A DNA stretch of 64,000 bases from JAAELZ01 sp965237995 (GTDB taxonomy: Bacteria > Pseudomonadota > Gammaproteobacteria > Arenicellales > Poriferihabitantaceae). Made by a program: the position numbers and the translations under genes. Below the pieces are notes generated by a model that was given only the letters and a program-made list of their open reading frames with translations, was not told where the DNA came from and searched no databases. Positions 18,235-28,294 of the stretch are shown here, in pieces; within the stretch, counting starts at the first letter, position 1; every line of letters starts with the position of its first letter. The DNA lies in contig CBDEGO010000006.1 of the NCBI GenBank assembly GCA_965237995.1, positions 1 through 64,000 on the forward strand, written 5' to 3'.

Positions 18235-19473
18235 TCACGACTTTAATGCCAGGGCCAGCATTGCATGTAGTAACACATTTCCACCTGCCTCTAGGTCTGC
18301 TGGTTCGGCGCTCTCCGCTTCATTATGGCTTAAGCCGTCTGCACACGGTACAAAAATCATGCCGGTTGGCACTACTTCACACACTTGGCATGCATCATGG
18401 CCCGCGCCAGAGACAATCTCTTGATGAGAATAGCCTAGATCGCTGGCTGCATTGGCGACAGCTTCAACGCAGTCTTTGTTAAAACGTACTGCGGGTTTAG
18501 TCCAAATTTCGGTTATTTTAATTTCCACCCCGTGTTGTTTGGCGCAAATGGCGCTTAAGTCACGAAATTCCTCGTCCATTATCGCCAATACTTCGTCGTT
18601 AGGATTACGCATATCAACGGACAGAAAAACCTCACCAGGAATAGTGTTGCGCGAATTGGGCTTGACTTGCATCTCACCAACGGTACCCACAGCATATGGT
18701 GGGTGATTTAAAGCGACCGTTTGTATGGCGGTTATTATTTCAGCAGCGGCAACTAAGGCATCTTTACGGACTGGCATTGGGGTTGGTCCAGCGTGAGCGT
18801 CGGTGCCTTTGATGACAAGGTCATACCAACGTTGCCCCTGCGCCCCAATGACCACTCCAATTTGGTTTTTTGTATGCTCGAGTATGGGGCCTTGTTCTAT
18901 ATGCGCTTCAAACAGAGCGGCTAATCGATGCTGGCCACAAGGTTCGTCTCCCATATAGCCAATGCGTTCTAGCTCTTGCTTTATGCTTACACCTTCACTA
19001 TCGGTTATGGCCCAAGTGTGTTCTTTGTCAAACAGCCCCGCATATACGCCGGAGGCCACCATGGCTGGCGCAAAGCGTGAGCCTTCTTCGTTGGTCCACA
19101 CAACTATTTCAATCGGTGCATCCGTTTCCACGTCATGGTCATTTAGCGTTCGTACTACTTCCAGAGCGCTCAGTACACCATACACGCCGTCAAACTTGCC
19201 GCCATGCGGTTGTGTATCTAAGTGGCTGCCAGCAGCGATAGGGTCAAGGGTGTTATCTCTGCCTACTCGGCGTGCGAATAAATTGCCCATGTCGTCGATA
19301 CGCATAGTGCAGCCCGCGTCAACGCACCATTTGGTGAAGAGGTCGCGGCCTAGTTTATCGTCATCTGTAAGGGCTAATCGGCTGGAACCACCTTGGGCGC
19401 CTGGGCCAATTTCGGCCATGGCCATAATGCTGTCCCAGAGGCGTTGACCATTTATTGCGAGTGATTCAATCAT
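18235..19473 (-). CDS. M20-family Zn-dependent amidohydrolase (N-carbamoyl-L-amino acid hydrolase / allantoate amidohydrolase type)
   Basis: A 412-residue binuclear metal hydrolase of the HyuC/AllC/beta-ureidopropionase group. Seen are the metal ligands in GSHLDTQPHGGKFDG, NEEGSRF, the dimerisation-domain signature AHIEQGPILE, GTDAHAGPTPM with the catalytic-site histidine, and GAGHDACQV near the end. Such enzymes cleave N-carbamoyl or ureido groups in purine, pyrimidine or hydantoin breakdown. The neighbours (a flavin monooxygenase downstream, a divergent Rieske oxygenase) suggest catabolism of a nitrogen compound. The exact substrate is unknown. The gene shares a 157-bp divergent promoter region with the Rieske gene. 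Confidence 0.9.
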   Translation of the reverse strand: MIESLAINGQRLWDSIMAMAEIGPGAQGGSSRLALTDDDKLGRDLFTKWCVDAGCTMRIDDMGNLFARRVGRDNTLDPIAAGSHLDTQPHGGKFDGVYGVLSALEVVRTLNDHDVETDAPIEIVVWTNEEGSRFAPAMVASGVYAGLFDKEHTWAITDSEGVSIKQELERIGYMGDEPCGQHRLAALFEAHIEQGPILEHTKNQIGVVIGAQGQRWYDLVIKGTDAHAGPTPMPVRKDALVAAAEIITAIQTVALNHPPYAVGTVGEMQVKPNSRNTIPGEVFLSVDMRNPNDEVLAIMDEEFRDLSAICAKQHGVEIKITEIWTKPAVRFNKDCVEAVANAASDLGYSHQEIVSGAGHDACQVCEVVPTGMIFVPCADGLSHNEAESAEPADLEAGGNVLLHAMLALALKS

Positions 19474-19630
19474 GATTATTTTCAGTATGCGCTAGGCTAA
19501 GAATTTTGGCACAAAGCTGCATCCAAGAGAAATAAAGTTTGCATGTCATAAAAAGGAAGCATAAATTCGCAATTTCCTATAGCGACCAAATGGAGTTGGT
19601 GGCTGTTCAAACAATCCTGAGGAGAGCATT

Positions 19631-20791
19631 ATGTTACAAAATATTCTAGACCCGAAGCTGTACGAGTCGGTTAAATTACCAGTTGCGCAAGCAAGCACCT
19701 TGCCTGCGTGGTGTTATACCGACGAACGCTATTTGGCAGCAGAACTAGAATTATTCCAACGCAGTTGGTGCAGTGCTGGTCGTGTAGGCCGAGTTGCAAA
19801 TGCAGGCGACTATGCTGCGTTAAATATTGCCGGAGTTCCTATTATCGTCACTAGAAATAGCGATAACGACATTAAGGTATTCGCCAACAGTTGCACCCAT
19901 CGAGGCACGCGTTTGGTTGAGGGAGAAGGTAGTTGCAAAGCAATCCGCTGTCCATTTCATAGCTGGACGTTTGACTTAGATGGCAAACTGATTGGCGCGC
20001 CGAATATGCATGACGTGCCAAATTTTGACCCATCCGCGCACAGTTTAACCCCTGTACGCTTTGGGGTGCGAGACGGCTTTATTTTTGTGAATCTTGATGG
20101 CAGTGCCATGGATTTAGATCAATGGCTGGGCGATTTTTCTGATGTCCACACTCCGTGGAATTTGAGTGACCTCACTACTGCCCGCTATACTGAATTTGAA
20201 GTCAGTTTTAATTGGAAAATATTTATGGAGACTTTCAACGAGTACTATCATTTACCCACGGTGCACCCAAGCTCGATCGACTATTTATATGAAACCCCAG
20301 ATCCTGCCGATGTTGTGATGGGCGAGTACACGACCCAATTTGGCGCTCACGAGGGCACAGGCGGATTAATATTAGACGAAGCAGCCACGTTTAGAGGGTT
20401 CCCTCCAATTGAAAGCTTACAAGGGCGAGATGTCCGCGGAACACGGTACACTTGGGTATACCCCGGTTTAACATTTGCGGCTTCAAGCGACAGTATGTGG
20501 ATGTTTGAAGTTACACCGTTGGCACCCAACCGCACTTTGGTGCGAATGAACATGGCCTTTCCTAATTCAACTTTAGCTCGCGATGATTTTGAGCAATATG
20601 TACCGCAATATTACGACCGCTTTAAAGTCGCATTGGAAGAAGATTTTATCGTACAAGAAAAACAGCAAGCTGGATACACCTCTCCTTTTGTAAAACAGGG
20701 CCGATATTGCGAAGCGCTAGAACCCAGTGTCGCTAATTTTGCCAATTGGTTGGTCAGCAATATTTCACCTACCAATATGACTGGAATATGA
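19631..20791 (+). CDS. Rieske non-haem iron oxygenase, alpha subunit
   Basis: A 386-residue aromatic-ring-hydroxylating or quaternary-amine-type oxygenase. The Rieske [2Fe-2S] ligands are C88-x-H90 and C107-x2-H110. The mononuclear iron ligands are H207 and H212 in NEYYHLPTVH. The layout also resembles choline, stachydrine and glycine-betaine monooxygenases, so both aromatic and N-methyl substrates are possible. A strong GAGGAG ribosome binding site precedes the ATG. No ferredoxin reductase is adjacent. The stop overlaps the start of a small P-loop gene. Confidence 0.9.
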   Translation: MLQNILDPKLYESVKLPVAQASTLPAWCYTDERYLAAELELFQRSWCSAGRVGRVANAGDYAALNIAGVPIIVTRNSDNDIKVFANSCTHRGTRLVEGEGSCKAIRCPFHSWTFDLDGKLIGAPNMHDVPNFDPSAHSLTPVRFGVRDGFIFVNLDGSAMDLDQWLGDFSDVHTPWNLSDLTTARYTEFEVSFNWKIFMETFNEYYHLPTVHPSSIDYLYETPDPADVVMGEYTTQFGAHEGTGGLILDEAATFRGFPPIESLQGRDVRGTRYTWVYPGLTFAASSDSMWMFEVTPLAPNRTLVRMNMAFPNSTLARDDFEQYVPQYYDRFKVALEEDFIVQEKQQAGYTSPFVKQGRYCEALEPSVANFANWLVSNISPTNMTGI

Positions 20792-21243
20792 AGTTAATTA
20801 TCATACATGGCGCGCCTAACAGCGGTAAAACTGCCGTCGCGGCAGCGTTGTCAAAGCAATGGGAAACCCCCATTATTCATAACCAAACCTTTGTTGACTT
20901 GGCGCTGTCGGTCTGCCCTAAACAAGGCCATGGGGACTTCTTCAATTTTATTGATAGTGTTCGTGCGATCAGCATCGGTAAAGCATGTAAGAACAATTTA
21001 GAAGGGTTGATTCTCACGTTAGTACATACTAATGATGAGGCACAAAATGTACGCGATCTATCTAAAATTGTTCGGATGCAGGGCGGTTCAATACAGCCAA
21101 TCTTTTTAGAAAGTGCCGATGACCGCGAGGGGCCCTCCACATACAACGCGATTTCCTCCCCCAATACATTAGTGGTTAAATCAGATGCATTGTCTACAGA
21201 TCAGGTGGTCGCGCAAATTACTTCTAAGTTGGATATGCGGTGA
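20788..21243 (+). CDS. P-loop NTPase, function unknown
   Basis: A 151-residue protein beginning MKLIIIHGAPNSGKTAVA, with a clear Walker A motif close to the N-terminus. The rest looks like a small kinase or chaperone-type P-loop fold (ILTLVHTNDEAQNVRDL), but no family was recognised. The ATG at 20788 overlaps the stop of the Rieske oxygenase gene (ATGA), so the two are translationally coupled. Upstream in-frame start codons lie inside the oxygenase gene and are not favoured. It may modify a substrate or product of the same pathway. Confidence 0.7.
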   Translation: MKLIIIHGAPNSGKTAVAAALSKQWETPIIHNQTFVDLALSVCPKQGHGDFFNFIDSVRAISIGKACKNNLEGLILTLVHTNDEAQNVRDLSKIVRMQGGSIQPIFLESADDREGPSTYNAISSPNTLVVKSDALSTDQVVAQITSKLDMR

Positions 21244-21287
21244 AGTATGATAAAGACTGATGCGATACGAAACACTACTGATAAACA

Positions 21288-21656
21288 TCAAAATGACTTT
21301 CGATAGGCATCGATAGATTTTATTTTGCCTCCAAGGATGTGAATGACGTCAAGCCCACGTATTTCGAATAGAGCGCCATTGTCTGCTAATTTAGTATAAG
21401 ACCACTCGACGAAACCATGTTCGCCGCTGACCCAAGCGCGTCCTTGGCGGGACTCAATTTCAGTTTCAGTCGCTGTCATGTCAGTAAATGCGTGTTTCAA
21501 GTCCTCTTTACCAGAGTAGGTTTTGCCGGGTTCTGGCCCTAATGACGACTGGTAAACACAACCTTCTGCTAGTAGCGCCATCAGTTCATCCACATCCGCA
21601 CGGTCCCATGCGCTGAGGAAAGAACGAAGCAACTCTAGGTTATCTTGATCTTGCAT
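21288..21656 (-). CDS. Nuclear transport factor 2-like (SnoaL-type) protein
   Basis: A 122-residue single-domain NTF2/SnoaL-fold protein. The N-terminal helix LELLRSFLSAWDRADVDELMALLAEGCVY, then GKEDLKHAFTDM, then the final strands FEIRGLDVIHILGGKIKSIDAYR are typical of the family. Members include ketosteroid isomerase-like enzymes and limonene-epoxide hydrolases, but most are uncharacterised. It sits alone on the minus strand, convergent with the P-loop gene. A second, doubled NTF2-like protein occurs at 31.2-32.0 kb. Confidence 0.8.
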   Translation of the reverse strand: MQDQDNLELLRSFLSAWDRADVDELMALLAEGCVYQSSLGPEPGKTYSGKEDLKHAFTDMTATETEIESRQGRAWVSGEHGFVEWSYTKLADNGALFEIRGLDVIHILGGKIKSIDAYRKSF

Positions 21657-21761
21657 TGTATGACCCGACGATATCCTTTGATTTCATCAACTTAGTCAAA
21701 AGCAATGGATTGTATGTGGCTCGTAAGGTAGATTACGGATTGTTTTAAAATATGAAGGACT

Positions 21762-24700
21762 ATGCACTATTCATCCGTTGGTCGTAAAGCGCGCTTTTTG
21801 CAGTATAGCGTCTTTATTGTTCTTTTTTACTGTTGTCGCGCTTATTCACTAGCTCTGGGTGAGTTAATGGTTTTTAATAACGATGACTCCAGCGGTTATC
21901 GAGGGTTTATAGAAATTTTTGATTTAGAATCTATATCTCTTGAATCGGTCAATGGATATATAACTGTGGCCGAGGGTGATAGTCATGCTTTGCTTTCGTC
22001 TTTTGTCACGGATGGTGAACGATCATTTGTCGAATTGAGTAGCGATATCATTTTCGACTCTGATTTCGATATTACTCTGGAGATTAACGCAAACGGCATC
22101 ATTGCTTCTAAAGACTACACGATCGTCAAGGGTAAACACGGGCAAGAACAGCTCAGTGATGCTGCAACGGATTCTGCAAGCGCCGTCAACGGGGCCGTTT
22201 ATACGGTGCAAAAAAGAGACTACTTAGGTGGGTTAGCGGAACGGTTACCTAAACAACTGGGTAGTTACAAAACTAGATTAAATTTATTGTTATCACTAAA
22301 TGGCCTATCACCCAATGATAGCCTGAAAGTAGGCCAAAATATAATTCTACCGAGTGTAGCGTCAGCGCAACAGCCAGCGGATACCACTAACGACAGAGTC
22401 GCTCTCAGTGCGGCAAATGATATAAACACCCATGTTTCAAATGCGTCTGAATCTAATCCATCTAAGTCTCAATTAGGCGGTGACATGGAGGCGGTAGAAT
22501 CCAAGATTTCTACTATTTTCGATGAAAAAGCAGCTAACTTAGTCTCAGCTGATCAACTAGCGACGACTGTCAAAACATTGACCAATGACCTCGCGTCTGC
22601 CAGTGTTGGTTTTAATACTAATCTGCAGCAAGAGAAAGCGCAGCTAAGTAGCGAAATAGACACAGTGCAAGCTGAACTTACATCGGTTATTGATGAACGA
22701 ACCGCTAATTTAGTCTCAGCTGACCAACTAGCGACCACGGTAAAAACATTGGCCGATAATCTCGCATCGACCAAAGCGGACTTTAATACCAACCTGCAGA
22801 ATGAGAAAGCTCAACTAAGCAGCGAGATAGATGCTGTGCAAGCCAAGCTCGCTGCTGCTATCGATGAACGAACCGTTAATTTAGTCTCAGCCGGTGTACT
22901 CGCGACCACTGTAAAGGCGTTAGCTGATGACCTCGCCTCGACCAAAGCTGACTTTAATACTGACCTGCAGAGTGAGAAAACGCGCCTAAGCAGCCAGATG
23001 GAGGATGAACGAACTTCTAGCATAGTCTCAGCTGATAAACTGGCGACCACTATAAAGGCACTGTCCGATGATCTTGCGTCCACTAAAACTGATTTCAATA
23101 CTGACCTAAAGAACGAAAAAGCTCAATTGATTAGTGAGATAGAAACGGTGCAAGCTAAACTTGTTACGGCTATCGATGAGCGAACTGCTAATTTAGTCTC
23201 AGCCGATCAATTAGAGAAGTTAGCTGATGATCTAGCATCCACCAAAGCGGACTTTGATACCAACTTACTACACGAGAAAACTAGACTAAGTAGCGAGATG
23301 GAAGATGAACGAACTTCTAGCTCAGTCTCGGCCGATCAACTAGCGACCACTATAAAAACATTAGCCGATGACTTAGTCTCTACCAAAGCAGATTTTAATA
23401 CCGATCTACAGAACGAGAAAGCACAGCTAAGCAACGAGATAGAAGCGGTGCAAACTCAATTGGCTACGACTCTCGACGAGAGAATGGCTAATTTAGTCTC
23501 AATCGATCAACTAACGGCTACTGAAAAGGCATTAGCCGATGACCTAGCATCCACTAAAGCTGACTTTAATACTGACCTGCAGCAAGGAAAAGCGCAACTA
23601 AGCAGTGAAATAGAAGCAGTGCAAACTAAATTTGCTACGGCTATCGATGAGCGAACGGCTAATTTGGTCTCAGCCGATCAACTAGAAACTACTGAAAAGG
23701 CGCTGCTTAAGGATCTAGTATCTTCTATGGCTGTAACCGTAGCAGACCTTGATGCCAATCTACAGCGCGAGAGGGCTCAACTAAGAAGTGAGATAGACGC
23801 GGTGCAAACCAAGCTGATTACGACTATCGATAAACGTACCGGTAATCTAGTCTTAGCTGATCAACTGGGGACGACTGAAAAGGCCTTGACCAATGATTTA
23901 AATTTAAGTATTGAAAAAGCTATTTCAAAATTGGTTGGGGATCGTAAGCCAATAATGGATACAAAATTTAGCGACCTTGAAGCGAGGCTAAATACTTTAC
24001 ATGAAAAGCTTGAGGTTTCTCAGCAAACTAACCTGTCTGAGTTGATAGGTCTGTTAGAAAAGAAAACGAGTGACTTCGTTTCAAAGAATACGCTCGAAAC
24101 GATCACGCAGAAAGTGCAGGATGAACGCAAAGAGGATATTGATTTTCTTGTTGCTGTTGTTGACCGTAAAATGGAATCAAACAACGTTGTTATTAATACC
24201 AACTTGCAGAACGAAAAAACTCAACTTGGCACTGAAATAAAAGCAGTGCAAGCTCAACTTGTTACGGTTATTGACGAGCGAACCGCTAACTTAGCTTCAA
24301 CCGATCAATTAGCTGCCACTGAAAAGGCATTGACCGATGATATAAAGTCTATTAAAGGTGGCTTTAATACCGACCTACAGAACGAGAAAACTCAACTAAG
24401 TAGTGAGATAGAAGCGGTGCAAACTAAATTGGCTACGGCTATCGATGAACGAAATTCTAACTCGGTCTCAGCAGATAAGCTAGCAGCCACTATAAAAATA
24501 TTGACTGATGACCTGGCCTCCACTAAAGCCGACAACCTAACTCGCTTGACAAATTTAGAAAACAAGCTTTTAAGTGAGAACAGCGATTTGAAAAAGTCTT
24601 TGGCTAAGCTTCAAAGTAAACTCGATCTTTATGTCTCTAAATCCAGTGTTGTAACTTCTGACATCGTTATAGCTGATACTTTACCACCTAAAACTACTCA

Positions 24701-25016
24701 AACAAAATCTGAACAGGGGTATGATTTTCATCCTTCCCTCGAGTGGTTGTTTGATAAGGTTGACAGTCGTGCCAATGTGCATCAAATAATGTCCTCTAAT
24801 AATATGCCTCGACTATTATCGGAATTAAAAAGAGCACCGACAGGCTCTTACTTATTTAAATCGGCCACTAGTGGGACTTATTTTATGGTCTCAGACGAAA
24901 GTACTTTAAAATATTGGTTAAAAAAGGGACATAAACCTCGCAAGTGGAAAGCAATTAGATTGCGCAATAAAATTTGCGATACTCAGCCCAATGAATTTTG
25001 CGCTAAGGCTAATTAA
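21762..25016 (+). CDS. FimV/LysM-domain protein with long coiled-coil repeat
   Basis: A 1084-residue exported protein. The N-terminal hydrophobic segment is followed by a FimV-like start (LALGELMVFNNDDSSGYRGFIEIF) and, at about residues 146-195, a LysM domain (YTVQKRDYLGGLAERL to VGQNIILPS). From about 244 to 925 run around a dozen copies of a roughly 57-residue unit (consensus AVQAKLATAIDERTANLVSA then DQLATTVKALADDLASTKAD), predicted as coiled coil. A short C-terminal domain (SLEWLFDKVDSRANVHQIMSS onward, two Cys) closes the protein. FimV homologues organise polar complexes and type IV pili. Whether this one does so is inference. Confidence 0.75.
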   Translation: MHYSSVGRKARFLQYSVFIVLFYCCRAYSLALGELMVFNNDDSSGYRGFIEIFDLESISLESVNGYITVAEGDSHALLSSFVTDGERSFVELSSDIIFDSDFDITLEINANGIIASKDYTIVKGKHGQEQLSDAATDSASAVNGAVYTVQKRDYLGGLAERLPKQLGSYKTRLNLLLSLNGLSPNDSLKVGQNIILPSVASAQQPADTTNDRVALSAANDINTHVSNASESNPSKSQLGGDMEAVESKISTIFDEKAANLVSADQLATTVKTLTNDLASASVGFNTNLQQEKAQLSSEIDTVQAELTSVIDERTANLVSADQLATTVKTLADNLASTKADFNTNLQNEKAQLSSEIDAVQAKLAAAIDERTVNLVSAGVLATTVKALADDLASTKADFNTDLQSEKTRLSSQMEDERTSSIVSADKLATTIKALSDDLASTKTDFNTDLKNEKAQLISEIETVQAKLVTAIDERTANLVSADQLEKLADDLASTKADFDTNLLHEKTRLSSEMEDERTSSSVSADQLATTIKTLADDLVSTKADFNTDLQNEKAQLSNEIEAVQTQLATTLDERMANLVSIDQLTATEKALADDLASTKADFNTDLQQGKAQLSSEIEAVQTKFATAIDERTANLVSADQLETTEKALLKDLVSSMAVTVADLDANLQRERAQLRSEIDAVQTKLITTIDKRTGNLVLADQLGTTEKALTNDLNLSIEKAISKLVGDRKPIMDTKFSDLEARLNTLHEKLEVSQQTNLSELIGLLEKKTSDFVSKNTLETITQKVQDERKEDIDFLVAVVDRKMESNNVVINTNLQNEKTQLGTEIKAVQAQLVTVIDERTANLASTDQLAATEKALTDDIKSIKGGFNTDLQNEKTQLSSEIEAVQTKLATAIDERNSNSVSADKLAATIKILTDDLASTKADNLTRLTNLENKLLSENSDLKKSLAKLQSKLDLYVSKSSVVTSDIVIADTLPPKTTQTKSEQGYDFHPSLEWLFDKVDSRANVHQIMSSNNMPRLLSELKRAPTGSYLFKSATSGTYFMVSDESTLKYWLKKGHKPRKWKAIRLRNKICDTQPNEFCAKAN
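22491..24535 (+). repeat. 171-bp in-frame tandem repeats
   Basis: About 11-12 imperfect copies of a 171-bp unit lie inside the FimV-like gene. Some units lack about 8 codons at the start (EDERTS variants) or 6 in the middle, and one stretch (about 23900-24220) is diverged. Blocks such as TTTAATAC and GCTAATTTAGTCTCAGC recur almost unchanged, which points to recent unequal exchange. Confidence 0.85.
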
Positions 25017-25234
25017 GTCATTAATAGGCTGTGTCCTATGTTACCTAAGCCATTGTTTCAATGATGTTAGAAAGGCACGCCTACTTTGTGCCACGCGCGG
25101 TGTGGTGAATTCAATTTTTTGAAAAACTAACCGCCGCGAATTAGAGGTATTCTGCTGAGTAGTAGCCACTTACGTTTCGCTCCAAAAAAGGTACTCATCC
25201 ACACTTTGGCGATGTTTAAATAGATATCGCCTAA

Positions 25235-26134
25235 TTAGATCCCATCGTAAATAATTGAAATCCATTTGTCACTGCTGAAAATGCCAGATCGCCAATCTTC
25301 ATCTAGGTCTGATAGGGGCGTTTCAGCAACAGCTTGTTCAGCGGATTTACCTTGGTCTTTAAGCGCCTTTAATGCCGCATGTGCGGTAACTAGCATATCG
25401 CGATAACTGGTTAAGTCTGCTTTGTTAGCCATGGGGCCATGGCCGGGAATAATTTTCGTGTTGGCGTCACTTAAGGCTAAAATGCTATTTGCAGCATCAA
25501 TCACCCCTTGCACAGAGCCGCCATTGCTAACGTCGATAAATGGGTAAAAGCCATTGAAAAAGATGTCGCCTGCATGGATAACATTTGAACCTTCAAAATG
25601 AACGATGGAGTCGCCATCGGTATGTGCTTCTGGCGCGTGATAGATGCGTACACGCTCTCCATTGATATGAAAAGCCGCGTCACTATCGAAGGTGATATCA
25701 GGCAAAGCATCACTGTGTGCAGGCGGCGTTACCATGTTGAAAGTGGCAATAGTGGAACCCTCTGCTAAGCGTTTACGCACATTATGATGCGCGATTATCG
25801 TTGACCCTTCCATCCCAAAACCCTGATTACCACCTGTGTGGTCACCATGAAAGTGGGTATTGAACAAATACTTTGGGTGTTCTCCGCCTAGCTTTGCAAT
25901 GGCGGCTGTTATCTGTTTACTCATGTCAGCGAATTTATCGTCGACCATAAAAGTGCCGTCCGCCCCCGTGAAAACACCAATATTGCCACCCTTTCCGCTC
26001 AGCACGAATATAGATTCTGTAACTTGCGTCGTGGTGATTTGAGCATGGCTAGCCGCTGAAAGACCAAACAGAGCCAAACCTATGAATAGTGCATGATTTA
26101 ACGCCACAATTATTTTAGTCATCAGATTTATCAT
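25235..26134 (-). CDS. MBL-fold metallo-hydrolase, exported
   Basis: A periplasmic metallo-beta-lactamase-fold enzyme of about 299 residues. A signal peptide (HALFIGLALFGLSAASHAQ) is followed by the metal motif HFHGDHTGG, then EAHTDGDSIVHF, HAGDIFFNG and the late IIPGHGP histidine. This resembles the quinoprotein-relay or cyclase-type MBL proteins (SoxH-like) rather than true beta-lactamases. The frame is open to 26290, but that stretch is not signal-like. I place the start at the ATG 26134 (26122 is also possible). No ribosome binding site is evident. The gene lies downstream of the TRAP genes but may be separate. Confidence 0.82.
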   Translation of the reverse strand: MINLMTKIIVALNHALFIGLALFGLSAASHAQITTTQVTESIFVLSGKGGNIGVFTGADGTFMVDDKFADMSKQITAAIAKLGGEHPKYLFNTHFHGDHTGGNQGFGMEGSTIIAHHNVRKRLAEGSTIATFNMVTPPAHSDALPDITFDSDAAFHINGERVRIYHAPEAHTDGDSIVHFEGSNVIHAGDIFFNGFYPFIDVSNGGSVQGVIDAANSILALSDANTKIIPGHGPMANKADLTSYRDMLVTAHAALKALKDQGKSAEQAVAETPLSDLDEDWRSGIFSSDKWISIIYDGI

Positions 26135-26383
26135 TGTAAGATTCAAGGAATAGACAACATAAGCTAAATATCTAGCTGGTTCAAGGCATACGGTCATATT
26201 CAGGCATAAAGTATGGGCCATCACTAAACACAATCGGAAAGCAAAACTCGTGGGTGGGTCTCTTGTACCGAACCCCAATAAAGCTTTCATTGGTTACCAG
26301 CACGATTAACCTAATAGGCTACATCATCAACTATTGCATCCAGTTTAGATATCGCCGTACCAATGGTTTAAGTAATAAACGCT

Positions 26384-27691
26384 TTAACCGCTAATCATTA
26401 GTTTTGGTAAATAAAGTGCGATATCTGGGAAAATCGTGATTATCACAATGGCTACCGCGATCATTAAAAAGAACGGTAATGCCGCTATGGCAATATAGAG
26501 AATGTCCTTGCCAGTTAAAGATTGAATAACAAACAAATTGAACCCCACTGGCGGAGTAATTTGCGACATCTCAACAACCAGCACTAAAAATATTCCAAAC
26601 CAAATTAAGTCGATATTTGCTTGCGATACCATCGGTAAGATGATGGAGGTGGTGAGCAGTACGATTGAAATACCGTCTAGAAAACAACCTAGCACCACGA
26701 AAAATAGTGTGAGGTAGAGAATTAATGCGATGGTAGATAAATCTTGCAAAGCTATCCATTCAGCAAGGGCGTTAGGAATGCCAACAAAACCCATCGCCAA
26801 AGTTAAAAAGTGCGCACCGACTAAAATCAGGCCCAACATGCATGAGCTTTTTACGGCACCCAAAATACTTTCTTTAAAGCTGGCCAGCGTGAAGCTTCCC
26901 GTGATTACCGACAAACTGAGCGCACCAAACACACCGAATGCCGCCGCTTCGGTCGGTGTAGCAATACCTTGGTAAATAGAGCCCAACACCCCGCCAATTA
27001 ATACGACAATGGGAAGTAGTTTTTTCAGTGCGACCAGTTTTTCTCTTAGGCTGTAACTTTCGTTATTGCTATCTGCAGCGCCTTTGTCTTTGAATACAGA
27101 CCAACCCATGGTGTAGAGCATAAATAGACCGACCAGTAATGCACCAGGTAATGCACCGGCTAGAAACAAGCGCGCGATAGATATTTCAGCAGCGACTCCA
27201 TAAACAATGAGAATAATTGAAGGCGGAATAAGTAAGCCCAATGTGCCAGAGCCTGCCAAGGTGCCTATAGACATTTTGTCATCGTAACCGCGCTTTGATA
27301 GCTCTGGTAACGTCATGCGGCCAATGGTGGCAGCAGTCGCAGCGGACGAACCTGAAACCGCAGCGAAGATGCCGCAGCTTAAAATGTTCACGTGCAAGAG
27401 TTTCCCCGGTAGCTTGGATAAGATTGGAGACAAGCCCTGAAACAAATCTTCTGATAAACGCGTACGAAATAAGATTTCGCCCATCCAGATAAACAATGGC
27501 AAGGCCGTTAACGACCAAGCTGTCGTCGCGCTCCAAGAAGAAGTGCCGAGTAAAAGGCCAATGCTAGAATTTTCGATTAGCATTAAACCAATGACAGCCA
27601 AACCAGTGAGAGTGAGTGAAATCCACACCCCACTGATCAGCATTAACATCATTGCGACTGCCAGGACGATACTGATGATAGAGATATCCAC
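26384..27691 (-). CDS. dctM: TRAP transporter large permease (DctM)
   Basis: A 435-residue integral membrane protein with about 12 hydrophobic segments and DctM signatures (PLFIWMGEILFRTRLSEDL, FAAVSGSSAATAATIGRMTLPEL, GTLGLLIPPSIILIVYG). It forms the sodium-coupled channel of a tripartite TRAP uptake system together with DctQ and the DctP binding protein just upstream. It starts with GTG three bases after the DctQ stop, within a purine-rich ribosome binding site. The ligand, probably a carboxylate, is not determinable. Confidence 0.93.
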   Translation of the reverse strand: MDISIISIVLAVAMMLMLISGVWISLTLTGLAVIGLMLIENSSIGLLLGTSSWSATTAWSLTALPLFIWMGEILFRTRLSEDLFQGLSPILSKLPGKLLHVNILSCGIFAAVSGSSAATAATIGRMTLPELSKRGYDDKMSIGTLAGSGTLGLLIPPSIILIVYGVAAEISIARLFLAGALPGALLVGLFMLYTMGWSVFKDKGAADSNNESYSLREKLVALKKLLPIVVLIGGVLGSIYQGIATPTEAAAFGVFGALSLSVITGSFTLASFKESILGAVKSSCMLGLILVGAHFLTLAMGFVGIPNALAEWIALQDLSTIALILYLTLFFVVLGCFLDGISIVLLTTSIILPMVSQANIDLIWFGIFLVLVVEMSQITPPVGFNLFVIQSLTGKDILYIAIAALPFFLMIAVAIVIITIFPDIALYLPKLMISG

Positions 27692-27694
27692 CGC

Positions 27695-28210
27695 TTAACT
27701 CTCTCTATCCTGTTCGCCTTCGTTTTGCATATAACCAGGAACTTTTCCTTGCAGCATCTGCAAAAAACTGTCTAAAAACGCGAATAACAGACAAACAGAA
27801 CCAATGGCCATGGGTAGTTGCACCAACCATAGCGGCATCGCTAGATACGTATCAGTTACGTCTTGATAATCGAATGATTCGTAAACAGTAAAAACGGTGT
27901 AATAAGCCAAGAACGCAACTATCAACAAACCAACACTGATGTTGACCCATTCAAATAGTCGTCGCGTTTTCCCCGACAAACGCATTAGCAATATAGTCAC
28001 GCGAATATGGCCGCCTTCATTAAAGGTATAGGCTAAGCCGAAAAAAATAGTGGCGGACAATAACCACCCCGCGAAGTCTTCAGAAGAGGGGATGACCACA
28101 CCAATAAATCGCGCAATGATTTGCGCCAGTATCAGCACGGTCATCAGGACGAGGCATGACCCTGAACCCCATGCAGAGACGAAATACAAAAAGCTTCTGA
28201 ACGATTTCAT
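27695..28210 (-). CDS. dctQ: TRAP transporter small permease (DctQ)
   Basis: A 171-residue protein with four hydrophobic helices and the DctQ pattern (ARFIGVVIPSSEDFAGWLLSATIFFGLAYTFNEGGHIRV). It partners the large permease, whose gene follows after three bases. A T-tract hairpin lies between it and dctP upstream, which may lower permease expression relative to the binding protein. Confidence 0.9.
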   Translation of the reverse strand: MKSFRSFLYFVSAWGSGSCLVLMTVLILAQIIARFIGVVIPSSEDFAGWLLSATIFFGLAYTFNEGGHIRVTILLMRLSGKTRRLFEWVNISVGLLIVAFLAYYTVFTVYESFDYQDVTDTYLAMPLWLVQLPMAIGSVCLLFAFLDSFLQMLQGKVPGYMQNEGEQDRES

Positions 28211-28294
28211 AGATGGAAGTGAGAGTAACAGAGGCCGATATACAACTACAACGGCATCAGCAGCGACCGCTTAGACTCGTCAAATTGGCCGTTA

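Noticed and set aside
22491..24535. CRISPR-like array
   Set aside because: The repeats are 171 bp, contiguous and in frame within one protein. No short palindromic repeats with unique spacers occur anywhere in the window.
26135..26290. 52-codon N-terminal extension of the MBL-fold protein
   Set aside because: A clean signal peptide begins only at 26134/26122, and the extension looks non-coding.
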